A DNA stretch of 64,000 bases, taken from Bacteroidota bacterium (GTDB lineage: Bacteria > Bacteroidota > Bacteroidia > Cytophagales > Cyclobacteriaceae). The position numbers were made by a program, and so were the translations under genes. Location: the NCBI GenBank assembly GCA_016191555.1, contig JACPVX010000025.1:16616-80615 (forward strand). The letters run 5' to 3'. Positions 7,497 through 16,607 of this stretch are shown one piece after another. A model generated the notes under the pieces. The model saw only the letters and a program-made list of their open reading frames with translations. It did not search any database and was not told the origin of the DNA. The stretch's first letter is position 1. Every line of letters begins with the position of its first letter.

Positions 7497-10150
7497 AACT
7501 CATGCCACCCAAGCGTCCTCTTCAATTTCTCCGCTGGTTTTGTCGGGAGGATTATCTCGATGAAATTGAAGGAGACCTGATAGAGGTTTTTTTAAAACAG
7601 GCGGAAACAAATCCGCGCAAAGCGAAACGAGTATTTACGTGGAGTGTGATCAAGTATTTCAGACCGGAATTCATCAAGTCGTTTAAGTATCCTTTACAAT
7701 CTAACACAACTGATATGTTAAAAAATTATTTGATCATCGGGTGGCGGAGTTTAGTGAAGCAGAAAATGTATTCGGCCATTAAAATTGGCGGATTTGCATT
7801 GGGTATAGCCGCATGTTTATTGATTGCGTTGTTTATTCAAGATGAACTGGGCTACGACAAACAATATGCCAATGGGCAATCTGTTTACCGTGTGGTTGGT
7901 TCGGTAAATGGAAATAACGGAATCGAAAGAAATACTTTTTTCCCGGCTCCGATGAGCGCTGCATTGAAAGAAGATTTTCCGGAAGTGCTGAAGGCGGGTC
8001 GTTATAATGCAGGTGAATTGTTTGGTGCCGGCAGCAATGAAGTGCGGCCAGGAGATCAAATCGAAAATTCATATGATGAAGGCTTTGCTTATTTCGATCA
8101 AGAGCTGGCGGATATCTTGCCGCTGAAATTTATACATGGCAGTGCCGCCCGCGCGCTGGAGCAACCCAATTCCATCGTGATCACCCAGCGTAAAGCAGAA
8201 AAATATTTTCCCAATCAAAATCCGGTAGGAAAAACGCTTGTCGTTAATAATGAAGTTAAACCATACACTGTTTCAGGTGTGGTTGAGAATTTTTCGAATA
8301 CCCACCTGCCGTTTGATTTTTTGATCAGCACCCAAGGATTAGAATTTTGGCAAGGCGAACAAAAAGACTGGGGTGCCAGCAATTATGCCATTTACATTTT
8401 GATTGATCCAACTGTAAATCCGAAGGAGTTAGAAAAAAAGATCAGCAAAGGTGTTATCGATAAATATGTTTTGCCGATGATGGTGGAGGGAGGCATGTCG
8501 GAAGCGGAAGCCAAACGATTTATGCAGGAAAAAAATGTACACTTGCAGTTGCAGTCACTTAGCGACATTCATTTGTACTCCTCCGATGTGCAAGACGGCT
8601 TTGTGCATGGCGACATCCGGTTTGTGTGGATGTTTGGAGGCATTGCTGTTTTTATTTTGTTGATAGCGATTATCAACTTTATCAACCTGTCCACGGCTAA
8701 GTCTGCCAACCGCGCGAAGGAAGTGGGCTTACGCAAAGTCGTGGGGTCGGAACGAAGAAGTGTGATCCATCAGTTTTTGACGGAATCAGTTTTATTCAGC
8801 ATTCTATCTTTTGGTGTTGGCTTGTTACTGGCGTGGGCATTGTTGCCCTACTTCAATGCGTTGGCGTCAAAAACATTACTAATTCCCTGGACACAGTGGC
8901 AAGTGTTCCCTGTGATATTGGTAGCGGCTATTTTGATTGGAATTGTAGCGGGGTTGTACCCATCACTTTATCTCTCTTCGTTTCAGCCCATTCAGGTGTT
9001 GAAAGGAAGCATCAGCAAAGGCAGTAAAAGTTCACCGCTGCGTAGCACCCTTGTCATTTTTCAGTTTACAACTTCTATCGTGTTGATCATCGGTACATTC
9101 GTGATTTATCAGCAGATGGAATTTATCCTGAATAAGAAAATTGGATTTGAGAAAGATCAGGTGGTGATTATTCAGGGAACGAATACACTCGGACAACAAA
9201 CGACAACTTTTAAAAATGAGTTGCTCAAAGTTCCGCATGTAGAAGCAGTAACTGTGAGCGATTACCTCCCGATTCGCGGCACCAAACGCAACGGCAATCA
9301 ATTTTGGGCCGAAGGAAAATCAGGAGATGATGAATCGGTGAATGGCCAAATCTGGAAAGTAGATCATGACTACATTCCAACTCTCGGAATGAAGATGGTC
9401 CAAGGCCGCAACTTCGATGTCAATCATGTCACGGATTCTTCCGCCATTATCGTCAATCAATCTATGGCGAAGCAACTGGGTGGCGAGGTGATCGGAAAGC
9501 GCCTCATGAATGGAGGAAAAGTATCGTGGACGATCATTGGCGTGGTTGAAGATTTTCACTTCGAATCGATAAAGGAAAACATCGGCAGCCTCTGCTTGCG
9601 ATTAGGCAATAGCCCTTCGATGATTTCGGTGAAAGCAAGTTCTACCAACATGCAACAACTCCTCAGCAACCTAACAGAGACCTGGAAAAAATTTGCGCCT
9701 CATCAGCCGGCACGTTTTGCATTTTTAGATGATCGCTATGCTGCCATGTATGCTGATGTGCAACGCATGGGGCGAATCTTCACTACGTTTGCTGTGTTGG
9801 CTATTATTGTCGCATGTCTCGGTTTATTTGCGCTCTCTGCATTTATGATCGAACAACGCACAAAAGAAATTGGCATTCGATTGGTGATGGGAGCATCATT
9901 AAAAAATGTTTTTGGTTTGCTCACCTTCAACTTTATTAAGTTAGTGATTGTTTCAATTGTAATCGGTGCGCCCATTGCCTGGTACCTCATGAACCAATGG
10001 CTGCAGGATTTTGCTTATCGCATTGAAATATCATGGCTCGTCTTTGCCCTTACTGGGATGATTGCGATTACTATCGCATTACTGACGATCAGCTACCAAG
10101 CCGTCAAAGCAGGTCTTGCGAATCCGGTAAAGAGTTTGAGGTCTGAATAA
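7493..10150 (+). CDS. MacB/FtsX-type ABC permease with N-terminal cytoplasmic prefix domain
   Basis: 885 residues, organised like the permease at 2903. The prefix domain covers about residues 5-75 (LQFLRWFCREDYLDEIEGDL), then the core begins at MLKNYLIIGWRSLVKQK. The first FtsX block carries NFINLSTAKSANRAKEVGLR and the last carries EQRTKEIGIRLVMGASLKNV. It ends ANPVKSLRSE. It overlaps the upstream padR by 4 bases. It is an inner-membrane subunit expected to need an ATPase encoded elsewhere. The pair at 7167-10150 and the pair at 2524-5578 look like diverged duplicates of one unit. Confidence 0.91.
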   Translation: MKLMPPKRPLQFLRWFCREDYLDEIEGDLIEVFLKQAETNPRKAKRVFTWSVIKYFRPEFIKSFKYPLQSNTTDMLKNYLIIGWRSLVKQKMYSAIKIGGFALGIAACLLIALFIQDELGYDKQYANGQSVYRVVGSVNGNNGIERNTFFPAPMSAALKEDFPEVLKAGRYNAGELFGAGSNEVRPGDQIENSYDEGFAYFDQELADILPLKFIHGSAARALEQPNSIVITQRKAEKYFPNQNPVGKTLVVNNEVKPYTVSGVVENFSNTHLPFDFLISTQGLEFWQGEQKDWGASNYAIYILIDPTVNPKELEKKISKGVIDKYVLPMMVEGGMSEAEAKRFMQEKNVHLQLQSLSDIHLYSSDVQDGFVHGDIRFVWMFGGIAVFILLIAIINFINLSTAKSANRAKEVGLRKVVGSERRSVIHQFLTESVLFSILSFGVGLLLAWALLPYFNALASKTLLIPWTQWQVFPVILVAAILIGIVAGLYPSLYLSSFQPIQVLKGSISKGSKSSPLRSTLVIFQFTTSIVLIIGTFVIYQQMEFILNKKIGFEKDQVVIIQGTNTLGQQTTTFKNELLKVPHVEAVTVSDYLPIRGTKRNGNQFWAEGKSGDDESVNGQIWKVDHDYIPTLGMKMVQGRNFDVNHVTDSSAIIVNQSMAKQLGGEVIGKRLMNGGKVSWTIIGVVEDFHFESIKENIGSLCLRLGNSPSMISVKASSTNMQQLLSNLTETWKKFAPHQPARFAFLDDRYAAMYADVQRMGRIFTTFAVLAIIVACLGLFALSAFMIEQRTKEIGIRLVMGASLKNVFGLLTFNFIKLVIVSIVIGAPIAWYLMNQWLQDFAYRIEISWLVFALTGMIAITIALLTISYQAVKAGLANPVKSLRSE

Positions 10151-10222
10151 ATATTCATAGAAACATATGGATGTGGAATAGTTTGCCGTTTTATACAATA
10201 AAATTCCCATCACCAAAATTCA

Positions 10223-10954
10223 ATGCTAATGAGGCTATCTCTGATTTTAATTTTTATAGTAACAGGTGTTAGTCCTTTGGTTGGCCAGACACTTTCTCAG
10301 AAGTACATCGAAGTAAGTGGCTTTGCTGAAAAAGAGATTACCGCTGATTATCTGGAAATGTCGATTACCATCAAAGAGAATGACAACATCAAAAAAGACA
10401 ATGACTTTGCTGTTCGTGAGAAAAACGTGCTTGATGCCTTAAGGAAATTAGGAATTATGGAAGCCGATATTCGGTTGGAAAACTTCAATGTGTACCGGTT
10501 TGGCTGGTCAAATTCTTCGAATCGCTACTCACTTTCGAAGTCGTACATCGTGAAGGTGCGAAATATGGATTCGATCAATGAATTTACCATTCGACTGTTT
10601 GAAGCCGGAGCAAATGATCTGGAAATCGTAAGGCGTGTAAAAACAGACTTAGAAAAATACAAGGCAGAGGCCGTAAAAGAAGCCGTTGAAAATGCACGAG
10701 CTCGAGCTTCATTAATTGCCTCTACGTTGAATGTTTCAATCGGCTCGCCCATCCTCGTTTCTGAATTAGGTGAAAGCGTGTCCGAGCCAAATTCACGCCA
10801 AAACCTATTTTATGCTTATCAGAAATTACAATCAACAGGAGCTGTTCATCGCAGTGTTGATGACTCAGCACCTACGCCATCCGACTCCAACATTGACATT
10901 CGCAAGATGAAAGTGAGTTATAGAGTGGTTATTCAGTTTGAGATCGTGAAGTAA
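10223..10954 (+). CDS. Secreted SIMPL domain-containing protein
   Basis: 243 residues with an N-terminal signal peptide (MRLSLILIFIVTGVSPLVGQ, cleavage near residue 22) and one SIMPL domain (also known as DUF541). The start of the mature chain, YIEVSGFAEKEITADYLEMS, matches the family opening, and EAVENARARASLIASTLNVS is the conserved helical segment. SIMPL proteins are periplasmic or outer-membrane-associated, form large oligomers in some species, and have no agreed biochemical function. It sits between two permease genes with 72 and 126 base gaps, so cotranscription with either is uncertain. Confidence 0.85.
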   Translation: MLMRLSLILIFIVTGVSPLVGQTLSQKYIEVSGFAEKEITADYLEMSITIKENDNIKKDNDFAVREKNVLDALRKLGIMEADIRLENFNVYRFGWSNSSNRYSLSKSYIVKVRNMDSINEFTIRLFEAGANDLEIVRRVKTDLEKYKAEAVKEAVENARARASLIASTLNVSIGSPILVSELGESVSEPNSRQNLFYAYQKLQSTGAVHRSVDDSAPTPSDSNIDIRKMKVSYRVVIQFEIVK

Positions 10955-11080
10955 AACGGGCCCATCGAAGTTCTTTTATCACCACCTAAAAAATAGTTGC
11001 TGCTTTCGTGCAACCTCTGCCAATTCGTGAAGTATATCCTTCTATAACTTCAGAAGTATTACGAATCTGCCATTATTTCT

Positions 11081-13471
11081 ATGCTTAAAAACTACATTAA
11101 GATTGCCTTTCGCAATCTGATCAAACAAAAGGGCTATTCATTCATCAATATTGCTGGCCTTGCCACTGGCATGGCGGTTGCCATTTTAATTGGCCTTTGG
11201 ATTTGGGATGGAATGACGTACAACATGTATCATTCCAACTATAATCGAATTGCTCAAGTGTGGCAGCACAATGTGTACAATGGACAGAAGGAGTCACAAG
11301 TTTCGAATCCGTATAAAATGGGCGAAGAAATTCGCAATAAGTATGGTAGCGACTTTAAATATGTCCTGCAAGCCACTTGGAACTTCACGCGCATCCTCAC
11401 CGTAGGTGAAAAGAAATTCAATAAGAATGGCTATTACTTCGAGCCGGAAGTGACGGAGATGCTTTCTCTAAAAATGCTGAAAGGCACGCGCGATGGACTG
11501 AAAGATCCGTATTCCATCTTGTTATCAGAGTCGTTGGCGAAAACCTATTTTGGCGATACCGACCCAATGAATCAGGTAATGCGCATTGATAACAAATACG
11601 ATGTGAAGGTGACGGGCGTATATGAAGACCTGCCCTACAACACCTTCTTCCGCAACATGAATTACATTTTGCCGTGGGAACTATATCTGATCAGCAATGA
11701 GTGGATCAAGAAAATGGAAAACCCCTGGGGTAGCAACTTCACACAAACCTTTGTGCAGATCGCGGATAACGCTGACATGGAAACCGTCTCTAAAAAAATT
11801 AAGGACGTGAAATTTAATCAACTGAAAGATGAAGAAGACCGAAAGTATAAGCCGGAAGTTTTTCTTCATCCCATGAGCAAATGGTATCTCTATTCCGAAT
11901 TTGAAAATGGTGTTAACACCGGAGGGCGAATCGAACAAGTTTGGTTGTTTGGCACCATCGGTGTATTTGTTCTGTTGCTGGCGTGCATCAACTTTATGAA
12001 TCTGAGCACCGCCCGATCAGAAAAGCGTGCGAAGGAAGTTGGCATTCGTAAGTCGATTGGTTCGGTTCGCTCACAATTGGTAAGTCAGTTTTTTAGCGAG
12101 TCGTTGGTGGTGGCATTTATTTCTTTTTTAGTGGCTTTGCTGGCCGTGCAATTGATGTTGCCTACATTTAATCTCGTTGCCGATAAAAAATTATCGATGC
12201 CGTGGGGCAGCACTACATTTTGGTTGGCAGGCATTGCTTTTAGTTTGTTTACAGGTTTGATCGCAGGGAGTTATCCCGCGCTCTATCTCTCTTCATTCAA
12301 TCCGGTAAAAGTTTTGAAGGGCACATTTCGTGTGGGGCGATTTGCTTCTCTGCCGCGCAAAGTGCTGGTAGTTATTCAGTTCAGCGTTTCCGTCATTCTC
12401 ATCATCGGCACGGTAATCGTGTTCCGTCAAATTCAATTTGCGAAAGACCGGCCCATCGGCTACGACCGAAATGGTTTAGTTCAAATGTTTATGATTACGC
12501 CTGAGTTGCATAAACACTTTGATGCTGTTCGTAATGAGTTGAAATCGTCAGGTGCTATTTTAGAAATGGCAGAATCGGGTAGCCCTCCCACGCAAGTGTG
12601 GAACAGCAATGGAGGTTTTGAATGGAAGGGCAAAGATCCGGCTTTGGCTGTAGATTTTCCCAACAACGGAGTCACGTTTGACTATGGCAAAACCATTGGC
12701 TGGCAATTTGTGGACGGAAGAGATTTCTCGCCTGAGCACGCAACGGATTCATCTGCGTTTGTGATCAATCAGGCAGCGGCAAAATTTTTAGGATTTGAAA
12801 ACCCGGTGGGTGAAGAGTTGAAGTGGAACGATAAATCGTACACGATCATTGGCGTTATTAAAGATATGGTGATTGAGTCGCCATACGAACCGGCACGGGC
12901 TGCGCTGTTTCATGTTTTAAAAAAAGATGATGGCAATGTTATTTTAATGAAACTCAATCCCGCAAAGGGATCACATGAATCCATCGAAAAAATAAAAGCT
13001 ATTTGTGAAAAATATAATCCGGAAGCTCCTTTCGAATATCAATTTGTTGATCAGGAATATGCCCAGAAATTTAAAGGCGAAGAACGCATAGGCAAGTTGG
13101 CGAGTTTCTTTGCCGGGCTGGCCATCTTCATCAGTTGCTTGGGCATATTCGGCCTTGCTTCTTTTGTGGCAGAACAACGTTCGAAAGAAATCGGTGTGCG
13201 AAAAGTATTGGGCGCTTCGGTGTTTGGATTGTGGAAAATGCTGTCAGGTGATTTTGTGTTGCTTGTATTAATCTCATTTTTATTCGCGGTGCCTATTTCG
13301 TATTACTTTATGGATGGCTGGCTTTCTAAATATCAATACAGAACTGAAATGGCCTGGTGGATATTTGTAATTGCAGGAGCGGGCGCTTTGGTCATTACGT
13401 TGGCAACTGTAAGCTTTCAGGCGATCAAGGCTGCTTTGTCGAATCCGGTGAAGAGTTTGCGCACGGAGTAG
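11081..13471 (+). CDS. MacB/FtsX-type ABC permease without prefix domain
   Basis: 796 residues. The chain starts directly with the core (MLKNYIKIAFRNLIKQKGYS), has a first membrane helix, a MacB-like periplasmic domain, an FtsX block with NFMNLSTARSEKRAKEVGIR, a second periplasmic domain, and a final FtsX block with EQRSKEIGVRKVLGASVFGL. It ends NPVKSLRTE. There is no PadR gene in front of it and no prefix domain, so it resembles the truncated permease at the left edge more than the two PadR-linked ones. An ATPase partner is not in the window. Its 3' end lies 3 bases from that of the opposing oxygenase gene. Confidence 0.92.
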   Translation: MLKNYIKIAFRNLIKQKGYSFINIAGLATGMAVAILIGLWIWDGMTYNMYHSNYNRIAQVWQHNVYNGQKESQVSNPYKMGEEIRNKYGSDFKYVLQATWNFTRILTVGEKKFNKNGYYFEPEVTEMLSLKMLKGTRDGLKDPYSILLSESLAKTYFGDTDPMNQVMRIDNKYDVKVTGVYEDLPYNTFFRNMNYILPWELYLISNEWIKKMENPWGSNFTQTFVQIADNADMETVSKKIKDVKFNQLKDEEDRKYKPEVFLHPMSKWYLYSEFENGVNTGGRIEQVWLFGTIGVFVLLLACINFMNLSTARSEKRAKEVGIRKSIGSVRSQLVSQFFSESLVVAFISFLVALLAVQLMLPTFNLVADKKLSMPWGSTTFWLAGIAFSLFTGLIAGSYPALYLSSFNPVKVLKGTFRVGRFASLPRKVLVVIQFSVSVILIIGTVIVFRQIQFAKDRPIGYDRNGLVQMFMITPELHKHFDAVRNELKSSGAILEMAESGSPPTQVWNSNGGFEWKGKDPALAVDFPNNGVTFDYGKTIGWQFVDGRDFSPEHATDSSAFVINQAAAKFLGFENPVGEELKWNDKSYTIIGVIKDMVIESPYEPARAALFHVLKKDDGNVILMKLNPAKGSHESIEKIKAICEKYNPEAPFEYQFVDQEYAQKFKGEERIGKLASFFAGLAIFISCLGIFGLASFVAEQRSKEIGVRKVLGASVFGLWKMLSGDFVLLVLISFLFAVPISYYFMDGWLSKYQYRTEMAWWIFVIAGAGALVITLATVSFQAIKAALSNPVKSLRTE

Positions 13472-13474
13472 CGA

Positions 13475-14092
13475 TCAAATAAAATGCGGTTGATCTAACA
13501 GCCAGCCGGTAATGCTGAGTCGCTCGCGCGTGGCGGGCAACACTTCGTGCTCGAGCAAATCGCTACGAAAGCAAACGAGCCTTCCCGCCAAGGGCAACAC
13601 ATCTTTCGTTTCGTTACCGAGATAGATGCGCAACAGACCACCGTCCGATTCTTGCCAATCGCTGTTTAGATAGCAGATGACTGAAAGCTTTCGGTGGTCT
13701 TCTTTTTTGAATTGATCGAGATGGCGTTTGTAAAAAGTGCCAACGGGATAAATCGTTTGGTGAACCTCAAAGTCTTTCAAACTCAAATACAGATTTTGAT
13801 TGACGAACGCAATCAACTCTTTCATCTTAGACAGATAGACTTGCAGCGGTGGCTCAGCCGAATCAGGTTTGATCCACTGAATATAATCGCCCCGAATAGC
13901 TTCGTTGATTTGCTTTTCCTGACTTTTGCCGATGCCGGCCTTTTTAAATTGTAACAAACCGTTTTTAAATCCGTCCAGTTCTTGAATGTTCTTAACTTCT
14001 TCCTGACTTAAAAAACCATCTACTATCGAATAGCCATCTTCGGCAATACCATCGGCCAGTTGATTGAGTTGATGTGTAAATTGATCGTTCAC
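13475..14092 (-). CDS. 2OG-Fe(II) oxygenase, prolyl 4-hydroxylase-like
   Basis: 205 residues, GTG start. The double-stranded beta-helix part shows the iron ligands H124-x-D126 in YKRHLDQF and H182 in LLEHEVLP, and R191 in RERLSITGW as the 2-oxoglutarate contact. ESDGGLLRIYLG is the usual strand between them. Relatives hydroxylate prolines or other residues of proteins, or small molecules, using oxygen and 2-oxoglutarate. The N-terminal 100 residues form the helical support seen in prolyl-4-hydroxylase-like proteins. The gene is alone on its strand between opposing neighbours, so context gives no substrate. It is cytoplasmic, with no signal peptide. Confidence 0.85.
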   Translation of the reverse strand: MNDQFTHQLNQLADGIAEDGYSIVDGFLSQEEVKNIQELDGFKNGLLQFKKAGIGKSQEKQINEAIRGDYIQWIKPDSAEPPLQVYLSKMKELIAFVNQNLYLSLKDFEVHQTIYPVGTFYKRHLDQFKKEDHRKLSVICYLNSDWQESDGGLLRIYLGNETKDVLPLAGRLVCFRSDLLEHEVLPATRERLSITGWLLDQPHFI

Positions 14093-14180
14093 TGCGTAAA
14101 TTTACAACCACTTTGCGCGAATGCGATTTTTGTGAGGAAGTATTTTGAACCGAGACAGCAGAAAGTGCTGTAGCATCATT

Positions 14181-14188
14181 TAACTTTG
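14181..14188 (+). promoter_or_regulatory. Candidate -7 promoter box TAACTTTG
   Basis: Exact TAnnTTTG match only 7 bases before the ATG at 14196. If this is the real promoter the transcript would begin at or just before the start codon. No well-spaced -33 TTG was found. Confidence 0.4.
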
Positions 14189-14195
14189 AAATTCT

Positions 14196-14654
14196 ATGAG
14201 CGTAAATCGTATTACCTGTTTTCTAATTATTGCCTTATCAGCACTTGTCTTTTCATGTGTGCCCAAGGAACAAGTGGTTTTTAAATCCATTAATAATTTG
14301 GTGTTGGATGGTGACATGGGCGGCTCGCCTGTATTGAAAGGCGATGCGCTATTTTTCAATCCCAACAAAATACAAACCCGCCTGAAGGAAATTAAAGTGG
14401 AGGTAATGGTGGATGGGAAAAAAGCAGCCGAAGTTGATCAATTAATGGATTTAGTCATTCCCAAGCAATCTGATTTTACTGTACCCATTCAGGCTAAATT
14501 GTCTTTGCAAGACATGGGTTTGCTGGATGCCGTGATCGGATTTTTTGGAGGAAAATCGTATCAGGTTCAGTTTGTAGGATACATTCGTATTGTGAAGCAT
14601 GGAGTTACCATTAAAGTGCCGGTGAAATACAACCAAGAAATTAAGTTGAGATAA
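14196..14654 (+). CDS. LEA type 2-like lipoprotein
   Basis: 152 residues with a lipoprotein signal: a hydrophobic stretch and the lipobox LVFSC, lipidated Cys21. The remaining domain has the alternating pattern of WHy/LEA-2 proteins (FFNPNKIQTRLKEIKVEVMV, then IPKQSDFTVPIQAKLSLQDM), a small immunoglobulin-like beta sandwich common in Bacteroidota lipoproteins. No enzymatic residues are expected. It is probably periplasmic or attached to the outer membrane. A histidine kinase gene starts 18 bases downstream, so the two may be cotranscribed. The function is unknown. Confidence 0.75.
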   Translation: MSVNRITCFLIIALSALVFSCVPKEQVVFKSINNLVLDGDMGGSPVLKGDALFFNPNKIQTRLKEIKVEVMVDGKKAAEVDQLMDLVIPKQSDFTVPIQAKLSLQDMGLLDAVIGFFGGKSYQVQFVGYIRIVKHGVTIKVPVKYNQEIKLR

Positions 14655-14672
14655 AACCGGGTTTCCCCAAAC

Positions 14673-15527
14673 ATGAACACCCCTATTGTTTTGTTAATCG
14701 CTTTGCTCATCATCACCATTGTATGGTTGGGGGTAACAATTATCAAGCTAAAGGCAAAGAACCGAATCATTACCATACAAGGAAATGAAATTGAGTGGCA
14801 ATTGGCTGAGCTCAATAAAAAAAGTGAAGAGTTAAAAGATATTGTCAATCAAAATCAGCAAATCATCAGTTTGGTTTCGCACGATTTGAAGGGACCTTTC
14901 AATCGCATTTTCGCGTTGGTGCAGTTACTACAATTAACCTCGCAAAATCTTTCGGCTGAGCAGCAAGAATACATTGATAAGATACATCAGATAGTAGCAG
15001 ATGGTCTTGGCATGATGCGTAACTTATTAGACAATCGCAGGCTCGAAGACAAAGGCATTACTTTGGCACGCGAGAAGTTGAGCTTGTCCACGTTGCTTCA
15101 AACACTGGTTAAAAATTATGAGATACTGGCTTCCAAGAAAAGAGTAACCATTCATTACCAATGCGAAACTCCTATTTACTTGGAAAGTGATAAAAGCTAC
15201 CTGATTCGCATTTTCGAAAACCTGTTATCAAATGCGCTGAAGTTTTCGGAAAACGGGAAACACATTTTTGTCGGTCTACAGGAAAACAAAGATGGCATTG
15301 AAGTAAAAGTGCGAGACGAAGGCCCTGGTATAAGTTCAGAAGATCAGGTCAAGTTATATCATAAATTTCAACGACTTAGCGCCCGACCTACTTCTGGTGA
15401 AAGCTCTACCGGGCTGGGGCTTTGGATTGTGAAAACCGTTGTTGAAAAATTAGGCGGAGAAATAGAATGCGAAAGTGAAATGGGTGTCGGTACTACCTTT
15501 ACGGTTCGCTTAAAAAGGACTAGTTGA
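14673..15527 (+). CDS. Membrane sensor histidine kinase without a sensor domain
   Basis: 284 residues: one N-terminal membrane helix (about residues 4-25), a short coiled coil, a HisKA dimerisation domain with phospho-acceptor H70 in ISLVSHDLKGPFNRI, and an ATP-binding domain with N-box FENLLSNALKFSENG, G1 box VRDEGPGIS and G2 box SSTGLGLWIV. There is no periplasmic or PAS sensor domain, so the signal must come through the membrane helix or a partner protein; the lipoprotein 18 bases upstream is one candidate. The partner response regulator is probably the receiver protein encoded tail-to-tail on the other strand, with the two stops overlapping by 8 bases. Confidence 0.92.
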   Translation: MNTPIVLLIALLIITIVWLGVTIIKLKAKNRIITIQGNEIEWQLAELNKKSEELKDIVNQNQQIISLVSHDLKGPFNRIFALVQLLQLTSQNLSAEQQEYIDKIHQIVADGLGMMRNLLDNRRLEDKGITLAREKLSLSTLLQTLVKNYEILASKKRVTIHYQCETPIYLESDKSYLIRIFENLLSNALKFSENGKHIFVGLQENKDGIEVKVRDEGPGISSEDQVKLYHKFQRLSARPTSGESSTGLGLWIVKTVVEKLGGEIECESEMGVGTTFTVRLKRTS

Positions 15528-15897
15528 AAAGATAGTCATCATCATTGCCTTCCAATACAGCCGTGAGCGATTCAATCACACTTTCATCTTTAATGACATA
15601 ATCGCGCACGCCCTTTTGGATAAAGCTGAGCACCATGTTCCCATCGTCCAGTGCGCTTAGCATGATTACTTTGTGCGAATCTTTGATTTCCCCTTTGATT
15701 GCTTCGAAAAGCTCTATTCCGGTCATTCCGGGTAGCTTATAGTCTACAATCAGGGCATCGGGGATCCCATTTTTGAGCGTGGCCAAAGCCTTCTCTCCCG
15801 AATCAAAATGAGTTATTTTATAATCGGGCTTTTGGCCAAGCGACTTTTTAATAAACTCTGCATAGATAAGGTCGTCTTCGATCAGGTAAATGTTCAT
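15520..15897 (-). CDS. Stand-alone response regulator receiver protein
   Basis: 125 residues from the ATG at 15897; an upstream in-frame codon at 15960 would add 21 residues that do not belong to the fold. This is a complete receiver domain and nothing else: acidic pair D8-D9, phospho-acceptor D52 in LIVDYKLPGM, S81, and K103 in YVIKDES. With no output domain it must act by protein contact, either in a phosphorelay or on another enzyme. The histidine kinase at 14673 converges on it with an 8-base overlap of the two 3' ends, so it is the likely partner, though convergent placement is unusual for such a pair. Confidence 0.9.
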   Translation of the reverse strand: MNIYLIEDDLIYAEFIKKSLGQKPDYKITHFDSGEKALATLKNGIPDALIVDYKLPGMTGIELFEAIKGEIKDSHKVIMLSALDDGNMVLSFIQKGVRDYVIKDESVIESLTAVLEGNDDDYLFN

Positions 15898-15984
15898 GGC
15901 GAAATAAGAGAACCCCTGCAATATAGCAACGATATTCTTTTCCGGCACGCCCCGAACCATTAAAAATGAAGGAGTTCGATAAAC

Positions 15985-16428
15985 CTACTGGCTTTTCACC
16001 TGTACCCAATTGGCAGCGGCTTTGGTAATCAACTCGGCCTGTTTTTTGTTCCACTCTCCCCGCACTTTCACATTATAATTAAGGTATAGCTTGCCGTCTA
16101 CGATGGTCCAGGCATCGGGTTGGGTTTCTGCCTTGTACCCACGGCTCATGCCAAAAGCACAATAGCCACCAAACTGAGGAGCGTATTTTTCAGGATCGGC
16201 CTTGAAGAGTTCTGCATTTTTAGCGGAAGCGAAATACCACTTTGCATTTTTATAATCAACCACAAATTCAGGCTTGCCTTTTTGAGGCACGCTGTCCGTA
16301 AAGTAAGTTACGGCATCATAACCACGAATGGCACCTGCGGAGGTTGAAAAAATTTCGGGTTTCTGAGCCATAGCGGCTAAAGATACAGTCGCAAGAAGAA
16401 TTATAAAAGCGATCTTTCTCATATTCAT
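15985..16428 (-). CDS. Secreted YHS domain-containing protein
   Basis: 147 residues with a signal peptide (KIAFIILLATVSLAAMAQ). The rest is one YHS domain: IRGYDAVTYFTDSVPQKG, then WYFASAKNAELFKADPEKYA and FGGYCAFGMSRG. A Cys is present in the GGYC motif. YHS domains occur in metal-handling and redox proteins, and the secreted single-domain form is common in Bacteroidota without a settled function. The gene is divergent from the outer-membrane protein at 16608 and 87 bases upstream of the receiver gene, so it could be cotranscribed with the latter. Confidence 0.85.
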   Translation of the reverse strand: MNMRKIAFIILLATVSLAAMAQKPEIFSTSAGAIRGYDAVTYFTDSVPQKGKPEFVVDYKNAKWYFASAKNAELFKADPEKYAPQFGGYCAFGMSRGYKAETQPDAWTIVDGKLYLNYNVKVRGEWNKKQAELITKAAANWVQVKSQ

Positions 16429-16551
16429 TTTTTGTAAATATGGAAAAAGGCAGAGCCATGATTCGTCAAGCCACCGACAAAACGCAAAGTTGGAAATTCG
16501 CAGCGTTGGTAGTCATAAATCAATGATTTGTCTACGAATGAAGCCAAAGTA

Positions 16552-16580
16552 TTGTTCTCGATTTTTTCCAACTATCTTTC
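16552..16580 (+). promoter_or_regulatory. Candidate promoter TTG-N18-TATCTTTC
   Basis: A -33 type TTG (16552-16554) is followed after 18 bases by TATCTTTC (16573-16580), seven of eight matches to TAnnTTTG. It fits a start at the ATG at 16608, 27 bases further on, and argues against the TTG at 16584. Confidence 0.4.
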
Positions 16581-16607
16581 AGGTTGAAAAATCAAGTTTC
16601 TAAGTCA

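Noticed and set aside
10996..11014. GTTGC-N9-GCAAC hairpin after the SIMPL gene
   Set aside because: The stem has five pairs and no T-run follows, too weak for a terminator call.
1..13471. Genomic island or prophage made of the permease cluster
   Set aside because: No integrase, tRNA, transposase or direct flanking repeats were found, and base use looks like the rest of the window by eye.
16517..16529. AAATCA-A-TGATTT palindrome in the divergent region before the outer-membrane protein gene
   Set aside because: It is short and AT-rich, so it is expected by chance in this genome; it is not linked to a nearby regulator.
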